A stretch of DNA of 64,000 nucleotides. Source: Nocardiopsis listeri NBRC 13360 (GTDB taxonomy: Bacteria; Actinomycetota; Actinomycetes; Streptosporangiales; Streptosporangiaceae). The notes beneath the pieces are model-generated. The model saw only the letters and a program-made list of their open reading frames with translations, did no database searches and was not told the DNA's origin. The DNA lies in NCBI RefSeq assembly GCF_001570765.1, contig NZ_BCSH01000021.1, forward strand, positions 1 through 64,000, read 5' to 3'. Each line of letters begins with the position of its first letter. The first letter of the stretch is position 1. The position numbers and the translations under genes are program-made. Shown here in pieces: positions 24,905 through 34,373 of the stretch.

Positions 24905-26703
24905 TGGCCCTTCGCCTGGCGCCCTGGGGACTGGGGACGCTGGTGGCGTTCCTGGCCCTGGGGCCCGCGCTGGGTCCCGGCCTCGTCCTGCGATACGACA
25001 TGGTCTTCGTGCCCGACCTGTCCCTGCGGGCCGTGCTGACCGGCGCGGACGGTTTCCCCCGGGCGATCCCGAGTGACGCGGTGGTCGCGGCCCTGTCCGT
25101 GGTCCTGCCGGGCCACGTGGTGCAGGGGCTGGTGCTGGCCGCGGTGTTCGTCCTGGGAGTGGCCGGCGCGTTCCGGCTGTTCACCGGCCTGGTGTACGGG
25201 AAGGGGACGGTCCCCTTGGCCGGCCTGGCCGCGGGCGCGGTCGCCGGAACCGCCTACGTGTGGAACCCGTTCGTGGCCGAGCGTCTGTTGTTGGGACAGT
25301 GGGCGGTCCTGCTGGGATACGCGGGGTCGCCGTGGGTCCTGGCGGGGGTGGTCCGTATGGCGTCGCTTCGGCCCACCCGAGGTTTCGCCGGGGTGGTGTG
25401 CGCCCTGGTTCCCGCCGCGATCGGTGGGTTCTCGTCGGTGCTGTTGAGCGCGTTGACCGCCGGTCCGACCGCGCTGCGCCGGTGGCGGGACGCGGGCCTG
25501 CTGCTCCTGGCGCTGCTCTTGCTGTCCTCGCCCTGGCTGATCCCCTCGCTCGTCAGTGGCGCCGCCACCGACCCGGCCGGGGTCGCGGCCTTCGCGGCCC
25601 GCTCCGATACCCCGTTCGGCGCGTTCGGTTCGCTCCTGCTGCTCGGGGGGGTGTGGAACGCGGGGGCGGTGCCGCCCGGATATGGAGAGCCGCTCACGGC
25701 CGCTCTCCGGGCCCTGGTGGTGACGGTGGCGCTCCTCGGTTGGGTCTGGTGGTGGCGGCGCGCGCGTCCGGTCGTGGCGGTGGGGTTGTCCGTGTCGGCG
25801 GCGCTGGGCCTGGTGATCGCCCTGACGGGCGTGATCGCCCCGGGGCCCTTGGCCGCGCTGATCGACCTGTGGCCCGGCTTCGGGCCGCTGCGCGACGGAC
25901 AGCTGTACGTCGCGCCCTTGGCCCTGCTGCAGTCCCTGGGGCTGGGAGCGATCGTCCTGTGGGTGCTCCGGGCCCTGCCCGAGACGACGTCGGCCGAAGG
26001 GCCGCCCGTGCCCGGCATGAGGCGGATGGTGACCGTGGTGGTCCTGGGGTTGTCGCCGGTGGTGGTGCTCCCCGGACTGTCGTGGGGTGCCGGTGGTGGG
26101 CTCGCGCCCGTGGAGTACCCGCCGGCCTGGCGTGGGGCACAGGTCGCGGTGTCCGCCGACGAACGTCCCGGCGCGGTCCTGGTGCTGCCCTGGAGCGCCT
26201 ACCGGGGACCGGACTGGTCCGGAGAACCGGTGGTGGTGTTGGACCCGGCCACCAGACTGTTCGACCGGCGCACGCTCTGGAACGACGACCTGAGGGTCGG
26301 CACCCCGGACGGTGGGACCGTGGTGGTGACGGGGGAGGACCTGCGGGCACGGCGGACAGCCGAATCACTCGACATCGACCCCGAGACCGCGATGCCGCGG
26401 ATCGAACCCGCCGAACTCCCCGAACTCCTGGGGTCGATGGGCGTCCGGTACGTGGCGGTGTCCGCCCCGGTCGACCACGGCCTCTCCGACACCGATGGGC
26501 TGTCCCCCGTGGTGGAGGGGAGTGACATGGCCCTGTTCGAGGTCGACGACGAGTACGTCGAAGCGACTCCGGAGAGTGTGTCCGTTCCGGTCGTCACCGG
26601 CGCTCTGACCAGCCTGGGGACCGTCGTCTGGGCGGTGTTCACGGTCGCCCGGAGGGAACCCCGCCACGGTGATCCGGTCGGAGGATCCACGGCCGGGAAC
26701 TGA
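24904..26703 (+). CDS. Polytopic membrane protein, GT-C-like, function unknown
   Basis: This 599-residue protein has about 11-12 hydrophobic segments in its first 430 residues and a soluble extracellular C-terminal domain (about 430-570), closed by one last helix. The first loop after helix 1 has RYDMVFVPD, an acidic loop placed like the catalytic Asp of GT-C glycosyltransferases such as AftD. An envelope glycosyltransferase of GT-C type is therefore plausible but unproven. The ATG overlaps the TGA of the SGNH gene (TGATG), so the two are translationally coupled. GT4 and AftD-like genes follow. Confidence 0.7.
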   Translation: MALRLAPWGLGTLVAFLALGPALGPGLVLRYDMVFVPDLSLRAVLTGADGFPRAIPSDAVVAALSVVLPGHVVQGLVLAAVFVLGVAGAFRLFTGLVYGKGTVPLAGLAAGAVAGTAYVWNPFVAERLLLGQWAVLLGYAGSPWVLAGVVRMASLRPTRGFAGVVCALVPAAIGGFSSVLLSALTAGPTALRRWRDAGLLLLALLLLSSPWLIPSLVSGAATDPAGVAAFAARSDTPFGAFGSLLLLGGVWNAGAVPPGYGEPLTAALRALVVTVALLGWVWWWRRARPVVAVGLSVSAALGLVIALTGVIAPGPLAALIDLWPGFGPLRDGQLYVAPLALLQSLGLGAIVLWVLRALPETTSAEGPPVPGMRRMVTVVVLGLSPVVVLPGLSWGAGGGLAPVEYPPAWRGAQVAVSADERPGAVLVLPWSAYRGPDWSGEPVVVLDPATRLFDRRTLWNDDLRVGTPDGGTVVVTGEDLRARRTAESLDIDPETAMPRIEPAELPELLGSMGVRYVAVSAPVDHGLSDTDGLSPVVEGSDMALFEVDDEYVEATPESVSVPVVTGALTSLGTVVWAVFTVARREPRHGDPVGGSTAGN

Positions 26704-26889
26704 CCCTCACGCGAGGTACGGACTCGCTTTTTCGGTCACTTTGAAACGGGTTCTGGTTTCATCGTCGATCCTGTTCTCACCAGGTGATCCAGGCCACCTG
26801 GCCGCCCCTGACCAGCATATGGATGCGTCCAAAGTGCACATTTCGGGGTTGGAAGTTACCGGAGGGTTAGTTACAGTTGGGGCAACCAT

Positions 26890-26909
26890 CTGGTCTATAG
26901 CTAGATCAG
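26890..26909. promoter_or_regulatory. Imperfect 20-bp palindrome before DUF2613
   Basis: CTGGTCTA-TAGC-TAGATCAG has one mismatch between its arms and lies just upstream of TAGTCT (26914-26919), a possible -10. An operator overlapping the -35 region is an inference. The spacing does not fit the DasR dre consensus. Confidence 0.45.
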
Positions 26910-26975
26910 GTTCTAGTCTCGGTTTCCAGCGCCCCGGGCCAGAACGGCTCGGAGCGTGCGGAAGGAGATCCTCAA

Positions 26976-27116
26976 GTGATCAAGGTAATCGCCGCCTGCG
27001 TGATCGGCGCGGCTCTGGCGGGAGGTGCCACCGTGGTGGCCACCAACCTCGCCACCGAGTCGACCGCGACCGCTGAACCGGTGAACGAAACCCTCTACAA
27101 CTACGGCGACCGCTAG
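26976..27116 (+). CDS. DUF2613 small membrane protein
   Basis: This 46-residue protein reads MIKVIAACVIGAALAGGATV with one transmembrane helix, then a Thr/Ala-rich extracellular linker, and ends YNYGDR. The short length and the closing NYG(D/T)R fit the actinobacterial DUF2613 family. AAGGAG lies eight bases before the GTG. It sits ahead of the GT4, AftD-like and DUF3068 genes, a grouping also seen in mycobacteria and corynebacteria, so a small accessory role in envelope glycan assembly is likely. The rest of the 26704-26975 gap holds the palindrome and promoter but no gene. Confidence 0.8.
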   Translation: MIKVIAACVIGAALAGGATVVATNLATESTATAEPVNETLYNYGDR

Positions 27117-27364
27117 GTCTTCGGGTTCGCGAGGTCCGGCGGGCGCCTCGCAACCTGCGGGGCGCCCCACGCCCCCGGTCCCCGGTGACTCGAACCCGAC
27201 ACGCCGCCGTCCCCTCGCGATCACGATGGTCGCCCCACCCCACTGACGTCCGGTCCTTGGGCCTGTTCGGCTGCACTCCCCGCCCCTGAGTGTTCGCTCA
27301 GAGCGATATTTCGCTCGCTCGGCGTAAGCAGGCCCGGGTCGGGCACCGCGCGGAAGGAGAGCGT

Positions 27365-28696
27365 GTGGTCTTCCAGAAGGTCCCCCGCCGGGTGGAGCCC
27401 GGAGTCGTCACGGTCGCCACGGGTACGACCACCATCCCCGCCCCGGCGGAGGCCGAAGAGTCCGCGACGGCCGAACCGGTCACGACCGACGGCCCCCCGG
27501 CCCCCACCGACCTCGGTCCCCGTCTCGACGGTGTCCGGATCGTCATGATCAACTGGCGCGACCCCTGGCAGTCCACTGCCGGCGGCGCCGAGGAGTACGC
27601 CTGGCGGATCAGCCGCCACCTGGCCGAACGCGGCGCCATCGTCACCTTCCTGACCAGCCGCGAACCCCACCAGGCCCGGGTCGAGACCAAGGACGGCATC
27701 GTCATCCGCCGCATGGGCGGCAAGTTCACCGTCTATCCCCGCGTGATGGCCTGGCTCGCCCTGTGGCGGCGCGAATACCACCTGGCCTTCGACTGCATGA
27801 ACGGCATCCCCTTCCTGTCCCGCCTGGTCCTGCGCCGGAGCACGAAGGTCGTCAGCGTCGTGCACCACGTCCACGACCTCCAGTTCAACGCCTACTTCTC
27901 GGCGCCACTGGCCTGGTTCGGGCGTTTCGTGGAGTCCACCGTCGCCTCCCGGGTCTACCGGAACTGCACCACCGTCACCGTCTCGGAGTCCTCCCGGTCC
28001 GCCATGCGCGACAAACTCGCCTGGCGCTCCCCCATCGAGGTCGTCCACAACGGCGGGCCCGCCCTGGGCCCCCTGCCCCCCGCGCCCGAGCCCGGAACCG
28101 CTCCCGCCCTGGTCAGCCTCGGTCGCTTGGTGGTGCAAAAGCGGGTGTCCCGTGTGGTCGACCTGGCCCGCTCGCTGGCCGACGACCACCCCGGGCTGAG
28201 CGTGCACATCATCGGCCGCGGCCCCGAGGGGGAACACCTCGCCGAACAGATCGTGCGCGACGAACTACGGGGACGAGTCGACCTGCACGGATTCCTCTCC
28301 GAGGAGGACAAGGAAGCCGTCCTGTCGTCCTGCCACCTGCACGTCACCGCCTCCGAGTTCGAGGGATGGGGCCTGACGGTCGTCGAGGCCGCACGGCTCG
28401 GAGTGCCCACGGTGGCCTACGATGTGGACGGATTGCGCGATTCGGTCCGTGACGGAGAAACCGGATGGCTCGTCCGTGAGGGCGAGACCCTGGAGGACGT
28501 CGTCTCACGGGCCCTGAAGGAACTGTCCGATCCCCGGCGCGCCGAGGAGGTCCGCCGCGCCTGTCGCGCCTGGGCGTCCCGGTTCACCTGGGACGCGAGC
28601 GGCGCGCGGATGACCCGCCTCGTCGCCGCGGAACTCGGTATCGATTCCCCCGTGACACCCCCTGACCCGGCAGCAGGCAAGAAAGCGAAGATGTGA
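27365..28696 (+). CDS. Glycosyltransferase family 4 protein
   Basis: This 443-residue GT-B enzyme transfers a sugar from a nucleotide donor. An N-terminal low-complexity stretch of about 55 residues precedes the acceptor domain, which has the N-terminal GT4 loop STAGGAEEYAW. The C-terminal donor domain has LGRLVVQKRV and the donor-binding motif FEGWGLTVVEAARLG (E-x7-E type). GTG 27365 is chosen because AAGGAG lies directly before it; the frame is open for 25 codons more. Its stop overlaps the GTG of the AftD-like gene (GTGA), so both are translated as a unit. Sugar and acceptor are unknown. Confidence 0.9.
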   Translation: MVFQKVPRRVEPGVVTVATGTTTIPAPAEAEESATAEPVTTDGPPAPTDLGPRLDGVRIVMINWRDPWQSTAGGAEEYAWRISRHLAERGAIVTFLTSREPHQARVETKDGIVIRRMGGKFTVYPRVMAWLALWRREYHLAFDCMNGIPFLSRLVLRRSTKVVSVVHHVHDLQFNAYFSAPLAWFGRFVESTVASRVYRNCTTVTVSESSRSAMRDKLAWRSPIEVVHNGGPALGPLPPAPEPGTAPALVSLGRLVVQKRVSRVVDLARSLADDHPGLSVHIIGRGPEGEHLAEQIVRDELRGRVDLHGFLSEEDKEAVLSSCHLHVTASEFEGWGLTVVEAARLGVPTVAYDVDGLRDSVRDGETGWLVREGETLEDVVSRALKELSDPRRAEEVRRACRAWASRFTWDASGARMTRLVAAELGIDSPVTPPDPAAGKKAKM

Positions 28697-31600
28697 CTTC
28701 GGCGGAATCCACCGCCAGGCGCGAACCGGAGGATTCCACGACACCGTCCGCCCCCGGCGGGCTGGACCAGAGGCTGCTGGCGCGCCTCAAGGTCCTCGCG
28801 GTGTGCGTGCTCCTGGGCGCGCTGGCGGCGAGCATCGACCCCGGCCGGATCGTCAGCGACACCAAGATCGACCTGACGATCAACCCCTTGGGGTTCATGG
28901 AGCGCGCCCTGCACCTGTGGGACGCCTCCTACTTCGGGCAGCTCCAGAACCAGGCCTTCGGGTACTTCTTCCCCAACGGCCCCTTCCACCTGCTGTTCGA
29001 GGTGCTCGGCATGCCCGAGTGGCTCATCCAGCGCTCGTGGATGGCGGTGCTGCTCATCGCGGCGTTCCTCGGCACATACAAGGTCGCCGAGGCCCTGGGA
29101 CTCGGGACCGTCAACACCCGCATCATCGCCGGCATCGCCTACGCGCTGGCGCCGCGGGTGCTCACGCTGTTGTCGTACAACTCGGCCGAGCTACAGCCCA
29201 TGCTGCTCATGCCGTGGATCCTGTTGCCGCTCATCCTGGGGGCCGAACGTCGGTACCCACCGGCGCGCATGGCGTTGTTGTCGGGGCTGGCGTTCCTCAT
29301 GTGCGGCGGTACCAACGCCGCCTCCGAACTGGCCGTCCTCGTCGTTCCGGGCCTGTACCTGTTGACCAGGGCCAACGGCCGGCGCAAGTGGCGGCTGATC
29401 CTGTGGTGGGCGTTCGGTCTGGTCCTGGCCTCGTTCTGGTACATCGCGCCGCTGCTCATCATGTCGCGGTACGTGTACTCGTTCATGCCCTACACCGAGG
29501 ACGCCGGTGTCACCACCGGCATCACCTCGCTGTTCAACGCGCTGCGCGGCACCTCGAACTGGATGGGCTTCCTGCCCGACATGGGCAACACGGCCCTACC
29601 CTCGGGGGCGGAGCTCTCGCTCACCCCATGGCTGGTGGCGGTCACCGCGCTGGTGGCCGGGCTCGGACTGGCCGGACTCATCAACCGGCGCACCCCCGAA
29701 CGCCTCTTCCTCATCGGCAGCCTCCTGGTCGGTACGGCCATCGTGGTCGCCGGCCACACGGGGGACCTCACCGGTCCCTTCGCCGCGTCCATGCGGGAGC
29801 TGTTCGACGGCGCGCTCTCCCCGTTCCGCAACGTCCACAAGTTCGACGCGCTCATCCGGCTGCCCATCGTCCTGGGACTGGCCCACCTGCCGGTCGTGGT
29901 CGCCCGGGACCGGGCCGACCGCTCGGGGGCGGTGGTCTCGGCGAAGGTGCGCCGTGCCGTCGCGGGCGGATCCGCCGCGGTCTTCCTGGTCACGCTCGTG
30001 CCCATCGCCACGGTCGGCATCGCGCCCAAGGGCGGTTTCGAGGAGATCCCCGACTACTGGTACGAGGCGGTCGACTGGTTGGAGGAGCGCTCCGACGAAC
30101 GCGGCATGACCATGGCGCTGCCCGGCTCCGCCCGCGGCGAGTACGAGTGGGGGCGTCCCCTCGACGAACCCATGCAGCCGTTGCTGTCCGGGGCGTGGAC
30201 CAACCACCAGATCATCCCCTGGGGTTCCTCCGGGGCCTCCCGCATCACCCACGAGATCGACCAGAGGGTCTCCTCCGGGCGGGGCTCGCAGGGCCTGTCC
30301 GACACCTTCGCACGGCTCGGGGTCACCCACCTCATCGTCAGGAACGACCTTCAGCGCGTGGGCAACAACGGCGGCTGGCCGGCCCGCGTCCACCAGACCC
30401 TCCAGAACTCGCCCGGCATCACCGAGGCCGCCGAGTTCGGCCCGGTCATCGGTTCCCTCGACCACCGCTCCGCGTCCCAGTGGTTCGACCAGCCCTACCC
30501 GTCGCTGACCGTCTACGAGGTGGAGGACGCCGCTCCCCAGGTCGGGACCGTGCCCTCCGCCGACATGTTGCGAGTGACCGGCGGCCCCGAGTCCGTCCTG
30601 CACCTGGCCGAACAGGGCCTGGTCGACGACGACCGGCCGATCCTGCTCGGCGACGACCCCGGCGCCGACGCCATCGACGGTGCGAACACGATCGTCACCG
30701 ACACGGTGCGCCGCCGCGAGGTCGTCTACTCCGACGTACGCCGCAACTTCTCGGCCACCATGACCGAGGACCAGGAGTACGAGCGCGACGTACCGGCCCC
30801 GGACGTCATCGAACCGGCCTGGGAGGAGTACGTCGCCCACGCCCGTGACATCGGCATCGCCGAGGTCACCGCGTCCACCTCCGAGGCGGGGGTCGAGGCC
30901 CGGCCCGGTGACCGCGACCCGGGCCACGCGCCGCACGCCGCCCTCGACGACGACCTCGGCACCGCCTGGCGTTCCAGCGCCTTCGAGGGTTCCCTGGGCC
31001 AGTGGTTGGAGGTCGAGTTCACCGAGCCTCGCAGCCTCGACGGGCTGAACATCGCCTTCGAACAACTGCCCGGCGAACCGCCGCCCTCCCGGGTCGCCCT
31101 CATCACCGACAACGGGGAGTCCGAGGTGGCCGTCGCGGAGACGGACGAACCCCAAGAGCTCAACGCCCCGCCGGGGGAGACCACCAGCCTCCGGGTACGG
31201 ATCGACGAACTCGCGTGGGAACCCGAGTACCGCTTCGGTACCCGGGTGGGGATCAGTTCCATCTCGATCCCGGGCCTGGAGACCGCGCGCACCCTGGACG
31301 TGCCCGGCCCGTCCGAGGCGGGGACGCTGCTCTTCACCGGCTCCACCGGTACCGCTCCGGGCTGCATGGAGGGTTCGCACGCGTGGGTGTGCAACCCCGA
31401 CCTGGAGGTGAGCGGAGAGGACGCCGACCGGCTGGACCGCACGTTCACCCTGTCGGAGGAGTCGGCGGGCTCCCCGCACCGGATCTCCGGAGAAGTGGTC
31501 CTCACCGACCCCCGAGAGGCGGAGAACGCCGCCAACCGGGCCGGCGGATACCCCCGCGTCACCGGCTCCTCCACCGCGGTACAGCATCCCGCCGCCATGG

Positions 31601-33171
31601 GCAGGGGAGCGCTGGACGACGACGAGAGCACCGTCTGGTACCCGGATCCCGAGGAGAAGCGGCCCTCGCTCGACATCGACCTCGGCAGCCGGACCACGCT
31701 GGACCACATGAAGGTCGAGTTCCCCCGGGCCGACACCGTGATGCGCCCGATCAAGGTCACCATCGAGGGTGGTGACACCGTCCGAGAGGGTTGGTTGGAC
31801 GGCAGTGGGCGTGTGGACTTCGCCGAACTCACCGCTTCCTCGCTGAAGGTCACCTTCGAACGTCCCGAGGGCCAGGCTCTGGAGATCGGCACCGTCGACC
31901 TGCCCGGCGTGGCACCGGTCGAGCCGATCCCCGACGCCGACGTCGACGCCTCCACCACCTGTGGCCTCGGACCGAACCTGAGGGTCAACGATCGGCGCGT
32001 GGAGACCCGGATCAGCGAGGGCACCCTCGGCGACCAGCTCACCGGACGTCCGCTGAGCTACGAGACCTGCACCGACCTCGACCTCGTCGAGGGCGAGAAC
32101 CGGGTCGTGGTCGATCCCGGCAACCGCTACCAGGTCCGTTCGGCCTTGGTCGAGACCGCCGACCTGGCCGACGCCCCCGCACCCGAGGTCACCACGGCGG
32201 AGGTCGACACCCTGCACTCCTGGGGGCCCGGTGAGCGCAGCTTCGACGTGTCGGTCGACGAGGACAGCCTGCTGGTGGTCAACGAGAACTTCAACGAGGG
32301 CTGGCAGGCCCGGGTCGAGGGCGTCGACGGGCCGCTGGAGCCGGTACGCCTGGAGGGGTGGAAGCAGGCCTGGGTGCTGCCCGAGGGCACCGCGGGCACT
32401 GTCACGCTCGAATACACCCCCGACGCCGTCTACCACCGGGTCCTGGCCGTCGGCGGCGCGCTCGCCGGGCTGTTGGTGCTGTTGGCCCTGTGGCCGCGCC
32501 GCCTGCTGCCCGGTGGCCGACGCTCGGCCACCGAACCACCGCGTGGCGGCCGCGCCCTGCCCGCCGCCGGCCCCGGTTGGCTGCCGCGTCCGGTGGTCCT
32601 GCCGCTCGGACTGGCCTACGGGGTGTGGATCGCCGGTTGGGCCGGCGCGGCCGTGGTCGGCGCCATCCTGTTGGTGATCTGGTGGCTGGCCCGGCGGGCG
32701 CCCAAACGTCTGCGCCACGCCAAACCCGGAAGACCCTCGATGGGCGGCCGGGCGCTGCCGCACCTGGCCGGGCCCTGGGTGGTCACGGTGTCGCTGGCCC
32801 TGGCCGGCCTGACGACCGCGGTCGGGACCCACCTGTCCGTGTACATGCCCTTCCACGACGTCACCGAGACGTTCGGTACCGCGCTGCGCGGCTGGGTGCC
32901 GCAGGCCCTGTGTCTGCCCGCGATGGCCCGTCTGGTCCTGGCGTTGGGCCAGCGCGGGGATGCGGCGGAACCACCGCCCGCCGACACCCCGTCGGAGGAG
33001 GGCACCGTGTCCGGGCCGACGGACGCGCCGCCCTTCGAAGGGCCCACGGCCTCAGACCAGGACGGCGAACCCGGCGGTGACCCCGGCGACGGACGGGACA
33101 CACCCGGCGGTGATGGTCCCGGGTCCGCCCTGACCGGGACCACGCACGACGTCGAGGAGGCCCATAGGTGA
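28693..33171 (+). CDS. AftD-like alpha-(1->3)-arabinofuranosyltransferase family protein
   Basis: This 1492-residue GT-C membrane protein has about 11 helices in the first 450 residues, with the catalytic-type acidic loop SDTKIDLTINPLG between helices 1 and 2. A long extracellular part follows, with two discoidin (F5/8 type C)-like modules at about 717-860 and 950-1080, then helices near 1250-1415 and a disordered C-terminal tail. The size and order match mycobacterial AftD (DUF3367), which adds arabinofuranose branches. Nocardiopsis-like organisms are not known for arabinogalactan-mycolate walls, so the acceptor is probably a different glycan. It overlaps the GT4 gene and the DUF3068 gene on either side. 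Confidence 0.88.
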   Translation: MTSAESTARREPEDSTTPSAPGGLDQRLLARLKVLAVCVLLGALAASIDPGRIVSDTKIDLTINPLGFMERALHLWDASYFGQLQNQAFGYFFPNGPFHLLFEVLGMPEWLIQRSWMAVLLIAAFLGTYKVAEALGLGTVNTRIIAGIAYALAPRVLTLLSYNSAELQPMLLMPWILLPLILGAERRYPPARMALLSGLAFLMCGGTNAASELAVLVVPGLYLLTRANGRRKWRLILWWAFGLVLASFWYIAPLLIMSRYVYSFMPYTEDAGVTTGITSLFNALRGTSNWMGFLPDMGNTALPSGAELSLTPWLVAVTALVAGLGLAGLINRRTPERLFLIGSLLVGTAIVVAGHTGDLTGPFAASMRELFDGALSPFRNVHKFDALIRLPIVLGLAHLPVVVARDRADRSGAVVSAKVRRAVAGGSAAVFLVTLVPIATVGIAPKGGFEEIPDYWYEAVDWLEERSDERGMTMALPGSARGEYEWGRPLDEPMQPLLSGAWTNHQIIPWGSSGASRITHEIDQRVSSGRGSQGLSDTFARLGVTHLIVRNDLQRVGNNGGWPARVHQTLQNSPGITEAAEFGPVIGSLDHRSASQWFDQPYPSLTVYEVEDAAPQVGTVPSADMLRVTGGPESVLHLAEQGLVDDDRPILLGDDPGADAIDGANTIVTDTVRRREVVYSDVRRNFSATMTEDQEYERDVPAPDVIEPAWEEYVAHARDIGIAEVTASTSEAGVEARPGDRDPGHAPHAALDDDLGTAWRSSAFEGSLGQWLEVEFTEPRSLDGLNIAFEQLPGEPPPSRVALITDNGESEVAVAETDEPQELNAPPGETTSLRVRIDELAWEPEYRFGTRVGISSISIPGLETARTLDVPGPSEAGTLLFTGSTGTAPGCMEGSHAWVCNPDLEVSGEDADRLDRTFTLSEESAGSPHRISGEVVLTDPREAENAANRAGGYPRVTGSSTAVQHPAAMGRGALDDDESTVWYPDPEEKRPSLDIDLGSRTTLDHMKVEFPRADTVMRPIKVTIEGGDTVREGWLDGSGRVDFAELTASSLKVTFERPEGQALEIGTVDLPGVAPVEPIPDADVDASTTCGLGPNLRVNDRRVETRISEGTLGDQLTGRPLSYETCTDLDLVEGENRVVVDPGNRYQVRSALVETADLADAPAPEVTTAEVDTLHSWGPGERSFDVSVDEDSLLVVNENFNEGWQARVEGVDGPLEPVRLEGWKQAWVLPEGTAGTVTLEYTPDAVYHRVLAVGGALAGLLVLLALWPRRLLPGGRRSATEPPRGGRALPAAGPGWLPRPVVLPLGLAYGVWIAGWAGAAVVGAILLVIWWLARRAPKRLRHAKPGRPSMGGRALPHLAGPWVVTVSLALAGLTTAVGTHLSVYMPFHDVTETFGTALRGWVPQALCLPAMARLVLALGQRGDAAEPPPADTPSEEGTVSGPTDAPPFEGPTASDQDGEPGGDPGDGRDTPGGDGPGSALTGTTHDVEEAHR

Positions 33172-34217
33172 GCGTGTTCTCCCAGATGGGACGTGTGCCG
33201 AAAGCGCGCCCCGGCCCGCTGCTCCCCGAACCCGGCCGACGGCTGCCCAAGGGCACCCTCCTGGTGGCGGTGGGGGCCTTCCTGGTGACCATGGCGCTGC
33301 TACTGCCGTTCTACGTGCAGGATCGGATCGCCCTCATGCCCGGGGACGTCTCCCACCGGTTGCGGATGGACGCCCCCGGCGCCACCTACCTGGACACCGC
33401 CACCTGGACTCGACGGGAGGGCGTCGACCTGGACCGGACCACCCGGATCGAGGGCACCGCCCACGGGACGGACTGGTCGGCCTGGGAGATGACCGTCGAC
33501 ACGACCGACTCCGACCGGGTCATCGACCACTGGAGCCGTCGCGTCATCGTGGACCGGGAGACCGGGCGCGCGGTCAACTGTTGCGGTGAGCACGTCAACG
33601 GAGACCGTGCCGTCCGTCAGGCCGGACTGATCCTGGACTGGCCCGCCGGTGTGCCCGAGGGCGACCACTCCTTCTACGACGCCGAGGTGCGGGCCGCCCC
33701 AGCGGTCGTCTTCGAGGAGAACGACGAGGTCGCCGGCCTGTCGGTGCGTCGCTACGTCCAGGGGCTGTCCGAGACCCAGGTGCCCGAATCCGCCCGTGGC
33801 GTGCCCGCGGCCCTGTTCGGGGACTCGACGGGGACCGTGACGGCCACCCGTTGGCTGGAGTTCGAACGGACCTTCTGGGTGGAGCCGATCACCGGCAAGG
33901 TCGTCCACATGACCGAGGAACGCACCGAGACCCTGCGCCCGCAGAACGGTTCGGGGGAGGTCTCGTTGTTGGAGGCCGAGTTCTCCCTCGCCGAGGGACA
34001 GGTGTCCTCGCTGGCCGAACAGGCCCGTGTCCGCTCGCTGATCCTGCGTGGGCTGGACGTGTGGGTGCCCTGGACCCTGGGACCGCTCGGCGTGGTCGCG
34101 ATCCTCGCCGGTCTGGTCCAGGCGCTGCGCTCCCGCCCCGAGGACGAGCCGAACGATTCCGGAGAGGGCACGGTGATCGAGAGCGTGGCCGCGCCCGACC
34201 CGACCGGGAGGGCCTGA
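33168..34217 (+). CDS. DUF3068 (PorA-like) membrane protein
   Basis: This 349-residue protein has a transmembrane helix near residues 27-47 and an extracellular beta-rich domain with the family pattern (LLPFYVQDRIALMPGD ... VDLDRTTRIEG ... VDHWSRRVIVDRETG type strands and a CC pair at NCCGEH). A second helix sits near 295-320. The DUF3068 family is annotated as porin PorA-like. The GTG start overlaps the AftD-like stop. Location next to AftD-like and DUF2613 genes indicates an envelope-assembly role rather than a classical porin, but this is inference. Confidence 0.85.
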   Translation: MSVFSQMGRVPKARPGPLLPEPGRRLPKGTLLVAVGAFLVTMALLLPFYVQDRIALMPGDVSHRLRMDAPGATYLDTATWTRREGVDLDRTTRIEGTAHGTDWSAWEMTVDTTDSDRVIDHWSRRVIVDRETGRAVNCCGEHVNGDRAVRQAGLILDWPAGVPEGDHSFYDAEVRAAPAVVFEENDEVAGLSVRRYVQGLSETQVPESARGVPAALFGDSTGTVTATRWLEFERTFWVEPITGKVVHMTEERTETLRPQNGSGEVSLLEAEFSLAEGQVSSLAEQARVRSLILRGLDVWVPWTLGPLGVVAILAGLVQALRSRPEDEPNDSGEGTVIESVAAPDPTGRA

Positions 34218-34373
34218 GCCACACGGGTGTGGCATGGGACGGGTCCGCGCCCCCGCGCCCATGGGGCCGTGGCCGACGACTCCTTCTTCGTGGGGTTCCT
34301 GAGCCGGTCGGTACCCACGGAGACCGGGGCCACAACGGGGACGTGAGCGGTCCCGGGGCGTAGAATCGGACAC

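Noticed and set aside
26890-26909. dre site before DUF2613
   Set aside because: The TGGTCTA half-site is right, but the spacing between arms is four bases too long and the second half has a mismatch.
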